Assembly: GCF_000767615.3 (NCBI RefSeq)
Contig: NZ_CP009553.3
Span: forward strand, 3,658,001 to 3,722,000
Length of the DNA stretch: 64,000 bases
Origin: Pandoraea pnomenusa
GTDB taxonomy: Bacteria > Pseudomonadota > Gammaproteobacteria > Burkholderiales > Burkholderiaceae
Direction: 5' to 3'
Shown: one piece after another, positions 54,317 through 61,776 of the stretch
Layout of the letters: every line of letters begins with the position of its first letter
How positions within the stretch are numbered: position 1 is the stretch's first letter
The notes under the pieces: generated by a model
The model's database searches: none
Told to the model about the DNA's origin: nothing
The model's input: the letters and a program-made list of their open reading frames with translations, nothing else
Position numbers and translations under genes: made by a program

Positions 54317-55648
54317 TTACGTGGTGCTGCGGCTCAGGTCCGCGGGCTTCACGATCGTCTCGCCGGATTGCTCCCGGTAGTCGTTGGCGTAACGCTGTGC
54401 CAGACGAGCCCGCATCGGCTTGAGGACGAACAGGGCGAGGAAGGCGGCAAAGGCGTTCATGGCGCAAGCAATCATGAACACGGCCTGCCAGCTCCCGGTC
54501 GACGAGGTGATGATGCTCGAGAAGGGCACCAGCAATGCGGCGGTCCCCTTCGCCGTGTACAGCATCCCCGCGTTGGTCGCGGCGTACTTCGAGCCATACG
54601 TGTCGGCGCACGTTGCCGGGAACAGGCTGTAGATTTCGCCCCAGGCAAAGAACACCAGGCCGGTCAGGATCACGAAGGCCACCGGGTGCTGGCCGAACTT
54701 CGCCAGCGCGTAGATCCCCGCGGCTTCCATCGCGAATGCGATGAACATCGTGTTTTCACGACCGATCTTGTCCGAGATCCAGCCGAACACCGGACGCGTC
54801 ACCCCGTTGAGCACACGGTCGATAGCCAGTGCGAAGGTGAGTGCGGGCAGCGTGAGGCCGAGAATCGACACCGGCGCCTGATCCAGACCGTAGTCCTTGG
54901 CGATCGGGCCGAGTTGGGCCGTCGCCATCAGACCGCCGGCAGCCATCAGCACGAACATCAGGTACATCATCCAGAACACGGGCGAGCGCATGACTTCCGT
55001 CGGCTTGGCGTTGTAGCGCATGGCGCCCGGAGCCAGCTTCTTGAGCGCTTCGATCGATGCCGGCGGGTTGGCGAGCGCCAGACCAAGCACCAGCACGATG
55101 ATCCCCTGCCCCAGACCGAAGGTCAGGAACGTGTTCTCATAGCCGCTCGACTTGATCATGTTGGCGATCGGTACCACGGTCAGCGCCGAACCTGCACCGA
55201 AACCGGCAGCCGTCAGGCCCGCGGCAAGACCGCGACGATCCGGGAACCACTTCAGCGCGTTGCCCACGCAGGTGCCATACACCGCACCGGCGCCGACACC
55301 GCCGACCGCCGCCGCGAAATACAGCATCGGCAGCGACGACGCATAGGCGTTCAAGACCCATGCCACGCCGCACAGCAAACCGCCGCCCACCACGACCGGG
55401 CGCGGACCGAACTTGTCGACCAGATACCCTTCGATCGGCACGAGCCAGGTTTCGGTCACGACGAAAATCGTGAATGCCACCTGAATGGCCGTGCGGCCCC
55501 AGTGATACTTCTCGTCGATCGGGTTGACGAACAGCGTCCACCCGTACTGCAAGTTGGCGATCATCGCCATGCAAATCACGCCGAACACGAGCTGAACCCA
55601 AGGGCTCGCGAACACGGATTGCTTACCGTGTTGATTAGTCGTCTCCAC
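54317..55648 (-). CDS. oxlT: Oxalate/formate antiporter, MFS
   Basis: 443-residue inner-membrane protein with 12 helices, exchanging oxalate2- for formate- and thereby generating a proton-motive force. It has QLVFGVICMAMIANLQYGWT, the MFS loop PIEGYLVDKFGPRPVVVGGG, GAVYGTCVGNALKWFPDRRG and GVTRPVFGWISDKIGRENTM. A membrane lysine in NAGMLYTAKGTAALL is placed like Lys355 of Oxalobacter OxlT. Three starts are possible: GTG 55690, ATG 55663 and GTG 55648. I prefer GTG 55648 since AGGAGGT lies just ahead of it. The promoter carries the shared element (55815-55838). Confidence 0.92.
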   Translation of the reverse strand: METTNQHGKQSVFASPWVQLVFGVICMAMIANLQYGWTLFVNPIDEKYHWGRTAIQVAFTIFVVTETWLVPIEGYLVDKFGPRPVVVGGGLLCGVAWVLNAYASSLPMLYFAAAVGGVGAGAVYGTCVGNALKWFPDRRGLAAGLTAAGFGAGSALTVVPIANMIKSSGYENTFLTFGLGQGIIVLVLGLALANPPASIEALKKLAPGAMRYNAKPTEVMRSPVFWMMYLMFVLMAAGGLMATAQLGPIAKDYGLDQAPVSILGLTLPALTFALAIDRVLNGVTRPVFGWISDKIGRENTMFIAFAMEAAGIYALAKFGQHPVAFVILTGLVFFAWGEIYSLFPATCADTYGSKYAATNAGMLYTAKGTAALLVPFSSIITSSTGSWQAVFMIACAMNAFAAFLALFVLKPMRARLAQRYANDYREQSGETIVKPADLSRSTT

Positions 55649-55814
55649 TTGTACCTCCTCCATCGGTTTCCAGTTGTTTGGCAGCTTCACAACAACAACA
55701 CCTTCCGGATGGGGTCTGTGCCCCCTGGGTATGCTTTACGAGGTCTTTGCCTCGTCGACTTGTCTCTGATGCCTACGGGAGTCCATTGCGTTTTCCCGTA
55801 AATATACCGAACGA

Positions 55815-55838
55815 AATATACGATATATCAGATATAAG
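55815..55838. promoter_or_regulatory. Shared 24-nt regulon element, site B (oxlT)
   Basis: AATATACGATATATCAGATA then TAAG, 167 nt upstream of the preferred oxlT start. It matches site A at 16 of 24 and site E at 16 of 24 positions. A further half, AATATACCG, is at 55801-55809. Confidence 0.6.
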
Positions 55839-56316
55839 TCAACACTAATTTATTGCTGTCCTCGTTTTTCCCCTCGCGTGCCGAAGTCGTTTTCGTCCAT
55901 TGCATCGACAACAACTCCGGCACGCGAGGCACTGTTCTAAGTGGCGGCTAGATACAGTAACGCCACTGTAGGACGAAGCGCCGCAACAACGCAATGCGAA
56001 AACACTAAGGAGTTAACCCGATCCCAGGGGCTTGTCCAACAAGGCGCTCCGCCCTTTTACATCGGGCTCCTTGGCAATTTTTAAAACGAGCACAAGACGA
56101 TATTTTTGATAGTTTATTTCACAAGAACACGAACGACCCGTGGCCTCCCGTCGTCTGTAACACACCGTAATAATTCACTCATTCGACGCCTGACACGAAT
56201 CCGTGCCCGCATTTCATTGCCGTTGGGCTCACAGATCGACTGCCCCGATTTTCGGCCATCTGCGGGGAAACCATGAGGGCAATTCGCCCGCGAATGCTTG
56301 GCGCTACCCGCTATGT

Positions 56317-56340
56317 GATATACGATATACAACATTTGGT
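56317..56340. promoter_or_regulatory. Shared 24-nt regulon element, site C (panE-like gene)
   Basis: GATATACGATATACAACATT then TGGT, 76 nt upstream of the panE-like start. The first 12 nt match site A at 11 of 12 positions and the whole at 15 of 24. Confidence 0.55.
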
Positions 56341-56415
56341 ATTAGTAGAAATTAGAACAACAAAACGGCCCATACCAGGCCCAGGTTTCGATTGACCTTT
56401 GGAGGGAGAGACTTC

Positions 56416-57432
56416 ATGAAGATTTGCATCTATGGCGCCGGCGCCATCGGCGGCTATCTGGGCGTGCAACTCGCGCGTGCCGGAGCCGAAGTCAGTCTGG
56501 TTGCACGTGGCCCGCATCTGGCGGCCATGCGCGAGAACGGACTCAAGCTGCTGATCGATGGCGAAGAGCGCGTCGCCCAGTTGCGATGCACGGACGACCC
56601 GCGAGAACTGGGCCCGCAGGACTACGTGATCATCGCCCTCAAGGCGCACTCGGTACCGTCCGTCCTCGACGCGATGCAACCGTTGCTCGGCCCGGACACC
56701 GCCGTGGTCACCGCCGTCAATGGCATCCCCTATTGGTATTTCTACAAGCACGGCGGCGCGCTCGAAGGCACGACGCTCGAGAGCATCGATCCGGGTGGCC
56801 GCCAATGGCGCGAGCTTGGCCCGGAGCGCGCGATCGGCTGCGTCGTCTATCCGGCAACGGAAGTCGTCGCACCCGGTGTGATTCAGCACGTGTACGGCAC
56901 GAAGTTCCCGCTGGGTGAAGCCAGTGGTGAGCGTACCGAGCGCGTGGAGAAGCTCTCGCAAATGATGGCCGCCGGCGGACTCGATGCGCCGATTCGCGAC
57001 AACATCCGTGACGAGATCTGGCTCAAGCTCTGGGGCAATCTCTGCTTCAATCCGATTTCCGCCCTCACACACGGCACGCTGGACATCATCGCCAGCGATC
57101 CGGGCACGCGCGCCGTGGCCAAGGCCATGATGCTCGAAGCCAAGGCGATTGGCGACAAGTTCGGCGTGCATTTCCGGGTCGACGTGGAGCGGCGCATCAA
57201 CGGCGCCGGCGCTGTAGGCGCGCACAAGACGTCGATGCTCCAGGACCTCGAGCGCGGTCGCGCCATGGAAATCGATCCGCTCGTGTCCGTCGTGCAGGAG
57301 ATGGGGCGACTGGCGAACGTGCCGACACCGACGCTCGACGTCGTACTCGCCCTGATCAAGCAGCGCGAATTCATGACGCAACCGGATGCGGTCGCCGCCG
57401 CGCAGGAACGTCTTGCCGCCAAAGCCGCCTGA
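56416..57432 (+). CDS. 2-dehydropantoate 2-reductase-like protein (PanE/ApbA family)
   Basis: 338-residue NADP-dependent reductase. The Rossmann motif is CIYGAGAIGGYLGVQLARAG at the N-terminus; ALKAHSVPSVLDAMQPLL and VNGIPYWYF follow. The C-terminal helical domain has EIWLKLWGNLCFNPISALTH with the catalytic Lys and Asn. ATG 56416 has GGAGGGAG upstream. Being divergent from oxlT and carrying the same promoter element, it probably takes part in oxalate metabolism, for example reducing glyoxylate-derived or tartronate-type 2-oxo acids, rather than in pantothenate synthesis. This is inference. Confidence 0.88.
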   Translation: MKICIYGAGAIGGYLGVQLARAGAEVSLVARGPHLAAMRENGLKLLIDGEERVAQLRCTDDPRELGPQDYVIIALKAHSVPSVLDAMQPLLGPDTAVVTAVNGIPYWYFYKHGGALEGTTLESIDPGGRQWRELGPERAIGCVVYPATEVVAPGVIQHVYGTKFPLGEASGERTERVEKLSQMMAAGGLDAPIRDNIRDEIWLKLWGNLCFNPISALTHGTLDIIASDPGTRAVAKAMMLEAKAIGDKFGVHFRVDVERRINGAGAVGAHKTSMLQDLERGRAMEIDPLVSVVQEMGRLANVPTPTLDVVLALIKQREFMTQPDAVAAAQERLAAKAA

Positions 57433-57516
57433 GCATGATCCAGGGCAGCCGACGCGCGTTGCTTTAATGAAACAGTCGCGGGCGGGGCACCGATCGTGTC
57501 CCGCTTGCACGGTCTC

Positions 57517-57530
57517 CCTATATATATAGG
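57517..57530. repeat. 14-bp AT palindrome CCTATATATATAGG
   Basis: A perfect palindrome with (TA)5 core, 85 nt after the panE-like stop. Function unknown; it could be a binding site or promoter -10 region. Confidence 0.4.
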
Positions 57531-57954
57531 CAGCACGATGGACGCGAACGGCGTGGGATGCGTTGCCGGGTGCCCCAGCCGTTGCCCGCAATTGCCCATA
57601 GGTGCCGCCGCCGGGTCCCGGTCGCGGCCGATTTTTTGCCCGATCGATAGCCCTGCGCCACACAATCGAGGCCATCGTCGACACGGGCGGACGCGAACAA
57701 GAAGTGGGACGCCACGATGTGGCTTCGCGGCAACGCAATAACGTACGTTTGCACCACCCCGGACGTTTCGCCTCGCATGAAGGAAACCGCGCGCGAGCAC
57801 CGCGTCCCGAAATTTGCACCAACGCAAGCCGGACGGAGATCCAAGGAGGTTAGCTGCCATTATCGAGTCACTGATGACTATCGGAAAAAGAGACAAATTT
57901 GGACGGCAGGAACGTCCAGTGACCTGAAGAACGTCCCGAAAAATGATGAATTTT

Positions 57955-57978
57955 GATATTCGGTATGTGGTATATCTT
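57955..57978. promoter_or_regulatory. Shared 24-nt regulon element, site D (small protein/gntR)
   Basis: GATATTCGGTATGTGGTATA then TCTT, 86 nt upstream of the small-membrane-protein start. It matches site A at 16 of 24 positions. As it also precedes the GntR gene, it may give autoregulation. Confidence 0.6.
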
Positions 57979-58063
57979 GAGACTTGTTGCGTTGCGACAT
58001 ACAATGCAAAGCAAGTTCTCCCCCACATTGGCTTACCGTTCAACGTTCATCAGGAGCTTCATC

Positions 58064-58282
58064 ATGTTGGTCACTGTACTTACTCTGCTTGCCTTGGCTT
58101 CCGCCCTCGCCGCCGGTGTTGCGATGGTTCACCTCTTCGTCGCGCTGCCGGCCTCGATGCTCGAAAAGGCCGAAACCAACGGTCGTTTCGCGTACCTGCC
58201 GGAAACCACGCAGGCAAACGAATCGGGTAAACTCGTCACGAAGCCGGCAACCATCGTGGGGCAGCAAGCATTGCGCCTCTGA
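58064..58282 (+). CDS. 72-aa single-pass membrane protein of unknown function
   Basis: Small protein with one hydrophobic helix at residues 1-30 (VTVLTLLALASALAAGVAMV and HLFVALP) and a polar C-terminal tail of about 40 residues (SMLEKAETNGRFAYLPETTQ). AGGAG lies 8 nt before ATG 58064. It is 29 nt upstream of gntR on the same strand and both follow regulon element D. I do not recognise a family. The helix could be a signal-anchor with the tail in the periplasm. A role with OxlT or in sensing is conceivable but not shown. Confidence 0.7.
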   Translation: MLVTVLTLLALASALAAGVAMVHLFVALPASMLEKAETNGRFAYLPETTQANESGKLVTKPATIVGQQALRL

Positions 58283-58311
58283 AGGGGCCGTAATACCTAG
58301 GAGACTATTGC

Positions 58312-59025
58312 ATGTCCCTGATCACCCCAACTCCGGCACGCGTGACTCCGCTCGTGCTGGAGCCGATCGACACGACCACGAGCTTTCGCAATCAGGCATA
58401 TGCGCTGCTGAAAAAAGCGATCGCCGATGCCGATATCTATAACCAGAAAGAAGAAATTCGCCTGGATGAGCGTCAGCTCATCCAGGTGCTCGGCGTTTCG
58501 CGCACACCGATTCGCGAAGCCATGACGTTGCTGGAGCAGGAAGGCTTTCTCCGCACGGTCCCGCGACGCGGCATCTTCATCATCCGCAAGACCAAACGCG
58601 AAATCGTCGAAATGATCCAGATGTGGGCAGCCCTGGAGGGCATGTCCGCGCGGCTCGCCACGCTGAACGCGAGCGACGAGGAGATCGCCAAGCTGCGCCA
58701 TCTCTTCGACGAGTTCGTGAACGCACCGCCGACCGACCACATTGAAGAGTATTCGGACGCGAACATCGACTTCCACCAGGCGCTGATCAATCTCGGCGGT
58801 TCGCAGGCCATCGCCAATACGATCAAGAACCTGTTCATTCACGTGCGCGCCATTCGCAAGGTGACGATTGCACAGAATGACCGGGCCGCCCGCTCCATTG
58901 TCGACCACCTGAAAATCATCACGGCGCTCGAGAAGCGGGACACCGAACTGGCCGAGAAGCTCGCACGCGATCACACGCTGGGGCTGGCCGCGTTCGTCGA
59001 AGAGCACTGCGACTTCCTCGAGTAA
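58312..59025 (+). CDS. GntR-family regulator (FCD), candidate regulator of the oxalate regulon
   Basis: 237-residue FCD regulator, distinct from the two at 36-37 kb. The winged helix is IRLDERQLIQVLGVSRTPIR and EAMTLLEQEGFLRTVPRRGI; the ligand domain has YSDANIDFHQALINLGGSQA and SIVDHLKIITALEKRD with metal-type His residues. It lies between the oxalate genes and fdsGBA, and GntR-FCD proteins bind short AT-rich palindromes like those in sites A-E. It is therefore the best candidate to bind them, with oxalate, formate or a CoA ester as possible ligand (inference). Its terminator runs into a (CCTTTT)20 array. Confidence 0.9.
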   Translation: MSLITPTPARVTPLVLEPIDTTTSFRNQAYALLKKAIADADIYNQKEEIRLDERQLIQVLGVSRTPIREAMTLLEQEGFLRTVPRRGIFIIRKTKREIVEMIQMWAALEGMSARLATLNASDEEIAKLRHLFDEFVNAPPTDHIEEYSDANIDFHQALINLGGSQAIANTIKNLFIHVRAIRKVTIAQNDRAARSIVDHLKIITALEKRDTELAEKLARDHTLGLAAFVEEHCDFLE

Positions 59026-59070
59026 TGCTGCCGACGTACGCCGCCAGGTCTCCGGCGACGTCCGTTCGAC

Positions 59071-59106
59071 AAAAGGCCGGCGACATGCACATGTCGCCGG
59101 CCTTTT
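59071..59106 (+). terminator. Intrinsic terminator of gntR
   Basis: AAAAGGCCGGCGACATG (59071-59087) pairs with CATGTCGCCGGCCTTTT (59090-59106), a near-perfect 16-17 bp stem. The T-rich tail is the hexamer array, whose first CCTTTT is part of the stem. Confidence 0.85.
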
Positions 59107-59220
59107 CCTTTTCCTTTTCCTTTTCCTTTTCCTTTTCCTTTTCCTTTTCCTTTTCCTTTTCCTTTTCCTTTTCCTTTTCCTTTTCCTTTTCCTTTTCCTT
59201 TTCCTTTTCCTTTTCCTTTT
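59101..59220. repeat. Hexanucleotide array (CCTTTT)20
   Basis: Twenty perfect copies of CCTTTT in 120 bp, followed by imperfect CCGTCTCCTTTTCG. It begins inside the right arm of the gntR terminator, so it looks like an expansion of the terminator tail by replication slippage. Perfect copies imply recent or ongoing change in number. Confidence 0.97.
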
Positions 59221-59429
59221 CCGTCTCCTTTTCGTTCCCGACGTCCGTCCTCGGCCTTCTCGCCGCTGCGCCTGCGCTTGTCCCCCGCCCCTGCCCGGCA
59301 TCCCGCCTGTCCACTCCCGCGTTTCCCGAACTGCGGTAGCCGGCGCGGCACCCTCACCCGGCACATATGCATGGCGACGCCGAATTACGGGTAAACGATC
59401 CCGCCAAAGCCGGTCCGAATCTATTGCAC

Positions 59430-59453
59430 GTATACCGTATATCATATATCGTG
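59430..59453. promoter_or_regulatory. Shared 24-nt regulon element, site E (fds operon)
   Basis: GTATACCGTATATCATATAT then CGTG, about 254 nt upstream of fdsG. Shifted by one base it matches sites A and B at 16 of 24 positions each. A long fds leader would follow. Confidence 0.55.
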
Positions 59454-59706
59454 TTTCACATACTGACGCTTCGGCACCGGTACCAAGAGTTGACGAAGTA
59501 AGCAACGGGCGAGAGACCGAACCCGTGCGGCATATGGTGGGGGCTATGTGCCGCACGCTCGTCCGGCGCCGCGCTGATCGCTAGACCCGAGCAGCGTCGC
59601 CGGATGTGACCATTGGGTCTCTCGCCCCGGGGCAGGACAAGAACAGATAACCCAACACCCTAGGGCGCACCGTTCCCCACGGCGTGCCAAACAGGAGACA
59701 TCAGCC

Positions 59707-60174
59707 ATGCGCGAGGCTTTTTCCGTCGCGACGGTACAAGCGATTCTGGACGCCCATGCAGCTCAGGAAGGCCCCCTTCTGCCGATCCTCCATGACGTTC
59801 AGGAAGCTTTCGGCTTCGTTCCCCCCGATGCCGTGCCCGTCATTGCCAACGCCCTGAACCTGTCCCGCGCCGAAGTGCATGGCGTGATCACGTTCTATCA
59901 CCACTTCCGCACCAGCCCGCCGCCGCGCCACGTCGTGCAGATTTGCCGCGCCGAGGCGTGCCAGAGCATGGGGGCCGACGCCCTGGTCGCGCACGCCGAA
60001 CGCGTGCTCGGCTGTGCGATGCACGGCCACAGCGGCGATGTTGCGCTCGAGCCTGTGTTCTGCCTGGGCCAGTGCGCCACGTCGCCGGCCATCACGATCG
60101 ACGACAAGCTGCACGCGCGCGTCACTCCCGAGAAATTCGACCGCCTGGTCGCCCGCGCCAAGGATGCCGTATGA
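59707..60174 (+). CDS. fdsG: NAD-dependent formate dehydrogenase gamma subunit
   Basis: 155-residue NuoE-like subunit with a thioredoxin-fold [2Fe-2S] cluster. It has LPILHDVQEAFGFVPPDAVP, GVITFYHHFRTSPPPRHVVQ and cluster cysteines in ICRAEACQS and CLGQCATSPA. It works with FdsB and FdsA as a cytoplasmic formate:NAD+ oxidoreductase. AGGAGA precedes ATG 59707. Its stop overlaps the fdsB start (ATGA). Confidence 0.95.
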   Translation: MREAFSVATVQAILDAHAAQEGPLLPILHDVQEAFGFVPPDAVPVIANALNLSRAEVHGVITFYHHFRTSPPPRHVVQICRAEACQSMGADALVAHAERVLGCAMHGHSGDVALEPVFCLGQCATSPAITIDDKLHARVTPEKFDRLVARAKDAV

Positions 60175-61763
60175 GCCAAGCCACCCATTCCGCCAAGGCC
60201 CCGGTGCGCCTTTATCTCCCGCGTGACTCCGCCGCCCTCGCACTGGGCGCCGACGAAGTCGCCGACGCCATCCGTGCGCAGGCCGCCAAGCGCGGCATCG
60301 AGATCGAACTCGTGCGCAACGGCACGCGCGGCATGCTCTGGCTCGAACCGCTGCTCGAAGTCGAGACGCCGGCCGGACGCGTTGCCTACGGTCCGGTGGA
60401 AGTCGATGACGTCGCCGGTCTGTTCGACGCCAACGTCACCGCCGGCGGCGATCATCCGCTCGCGTTGGGTCTGACCGAAGCGATCCCCTATCTCAAGAAG
60501 CAGGAACGTCTGACGTTCGCCCGCGTGGGCGTGACCGATCCGGTTTCTGTCGACGACTACGTCGCCCACGACGGCTACAAGGGACTGCGCAACGCACTCG
60601 CCATGGACGGCGCGGCCATCGTCGCGCAAGTCACCGAATCGGGGCTGCGCGGCCGTGGCGGCGCGGCGTTCCCGACCGGCATCAAGTGGAAGACCGTGCT
60701 CAACACGCCCGCCGACCAGAAGTACATCGTCTGCAATGCGGACGAAGGCGACTCGGGCACGTTCGCCGATCGCATGCTCATGGAGGGCGACCCGCTCGTG
60801 CTCGTCGAGGGCATGACGATCGCGGGCATCGCCGTGGGCGCCACGCGCGGCTACATCTACGTGCGCAGCGAGTATCCGCATTCCATCGAAGTGCTCAACG
60901 AGGCGATTGCCAATGCCGTGAGCGCGGGTTACCTCGGCGAGAACATCCTGGGCTCGGGCCAGACCTTCCATCTCGAAGTTCGCAAGGCCGCAGGCGCGTA
61001 CGTCTGCGGCGAGGAAACGGCGCTGCTCGAGAGCCTGGAAGGCAAGCGCGGCGTGGTTCGCGCCAAGCCGCCGCTGCCCGCCATCGAGGGGCTGTTCGGT
61101 CGACCGACGGTCATCAACAACGTGATCTCGCTCGCGTCGGTGCCGATCATCATGGATCGCGGCGCCGAGTTCTACAAAAACTTCGGCATGGGACGCTCGC
61201 GCGGCACGCTGCCGATTCAGCTCGCCGGCAACATCAAGTACGGTGGCCTCATCGAAAAGGCCTTCGGCGTGACGCTGCGCGAGATCCTTTACGACTACGG
61301 CGGCGGCGCCATCACCGGGCGCCCGCTGCGCGCTGTCCAGGTCGGAGGCCCGCTCGGCTCCTACCTGCCGGAATCGCAATGGGACACGCCGCTCGACTAT
61401 GAAGCGTTCGCGGCGCTGTGGGCGGTGCTCGGACACGGCGGCATCGTGGCCCACGACGACACCGTGGACCTGGCCAAACTCGCCCGTTACGCGATGGAGT
61501 TCTGCACCATCGAATCGTGCGGCAAGTGCACGCCGTGCCGCATCGGCTCGACACGCGGCGTCGAAGTGATGGACCGGATCATCGACGGACGCGACCGCCC
61601 GAAACAAATCAAGTTGCTGCGCGACCTGTGCGACACCATGCTCGCCGGTTCGCTGTGCGCAATGGGCGGCATGACGCCCTACCCCGTGCTGTCCGCGCTG
61701 AACCATTTCCCGGAAGACTTCGGCGCGGCCGAACCGTCGAATCTGCCGACCAAGGCCGCCTAG
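60171..61763 (+). CDS. fdsB: NAD-dependent formate dehydrogenase beta subunit
   Basis: 530-residue NuoF-like subunit, fused N-terminally (about 110 residues) to a thioredoxin-like domain. The FMN/NAD site is GLRGRGGAAFPTGIKWKTV and VCNADEGDSGTFADRMLM; GAYVCGEETALLESLEGKRG follows. The [4Fe-4S] cluster is bound by ESCGKCTPCRIG and a later Cys (AGSLCAMGG). Electrons from FdsA pass through it to NAD+. ATG 60171 overlaps the fdsG stop by 4 nt; fdsA follows after 13 nt. Confidence 0.96.
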   Translation: MSQATHSAKAPVRLYLPRDSAALALGADEVADAIRAQAAKRGIEIELVRNGTRGMLWLEPLLEVETPAGRVAYGPVEVDDVAGLFDANVTAGGDHPLALGLTEAIPYLKKQERLTFARVGVTDPVSVDDYVAHDGYKGLRNALAMDGAAIVAQVTESGLRGRGGAAFPTGIKWKTVLNTPADQKYIVCNADEGDSGTFADRMLMEGDPLVLVEGMTIAGIAVGATRGYIYVRSEYPHSIEVLNEAIANAVSAGYLGENILGSGQTFHLEVRKAAGAYVCGEETALLESLEGKRGVVRAKPPLPAIEGLFGRPTVINNVISLASVPIIMDRGAEFYKNFGMGRSRGTLPIQLAGNIKYGGLIEKAFGVTLREILYDYGGGAITGRPLRAVQVGGPLGSYLPESQWDTPLDYEAFAALWAVLGHGGIVAHDDTVDLAKLARYAMEFCTIESCGKCTPCRIGSTRGVEVMDRIIDGRDRPKQIKLLRDLCDTMLAGSLCAMGGMTPYPVLSALNHFPEDFGAAEPSNLPTKAA

Positions 61764-61776
61764 GAGACCGCCCATC

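Larger units (their letters stand above)
55649..56415. other. Divergent spacer, oxlT / panE-like gene
   Basis: 767 nt with no supported gene. It holds shared regulon elements B (55815-55838) and C (56317-56340), and a 12-bp perfect inverted repeat CCTCGCGTGCCG (55872-55883) / CGGCACGCGAGG (55918-55929) enclosing 34 nt. The stretch 56034-56110 is partly symmetric (AAGG...CCTT) and ends in a T-rich run. A short leftward ORF at 56114-56335 has no ribosome binding site. Confidence 0.5.
57433..58063. other. Non-coding spacer after the panE-like gene
   Basis: 631 nt without a supported gene. Seen features: the 14-bp palindrome CCTATATATATAGG (57517-57530), an AAGGAGG at 57842-57848 with no good start after it, a GGACG/CGTCC hairpin (57901-57917), a GAACGTCC direct repeat (57910 and 57930) and shared regulon element D (57955-57978). 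Composition up to about 57850 looks coding-like, so this may be remnant of a lost gene. Confidence 0.45.
59026..59706. other. Spacer between gntR and fdsG
   Basis: 681 nt without a supported gene. In order: gntR terminator stem (59071-59106), (CCTTTT)20 array (59101-59220), shared element E (59430-59453), a CGTGCGGCA/TGCCGCACG inverted repeat (59524-59557) in the fds leader, and AGGAGA 10 nt before the fdsG start. ORFs through the array give only KEKE-, RKRK- or SFSF-type peptides and are not genes. Confidence 0.6.

Noticed and set aside
56114..56335. 73-aa leftward ORF in the oxlT-panE spacer
   Set aside because: No ribosome binding site, overlaps regulon site C, no recognisable pattern.
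57518..57844. 108-aa leftward ORF after the panE-like gene
   Set aside because: No start signal and no domain; noted only as a possible remnant region.
59101..59220. CRISPR array, or a coding region for KEKE/RKRK/SFSF repeat proteins
   Set aside because: Six-nt perfect repeats with no spacers are a microsatellite. The ORFs across it have no start signals or neighbouring protein-like sequence.
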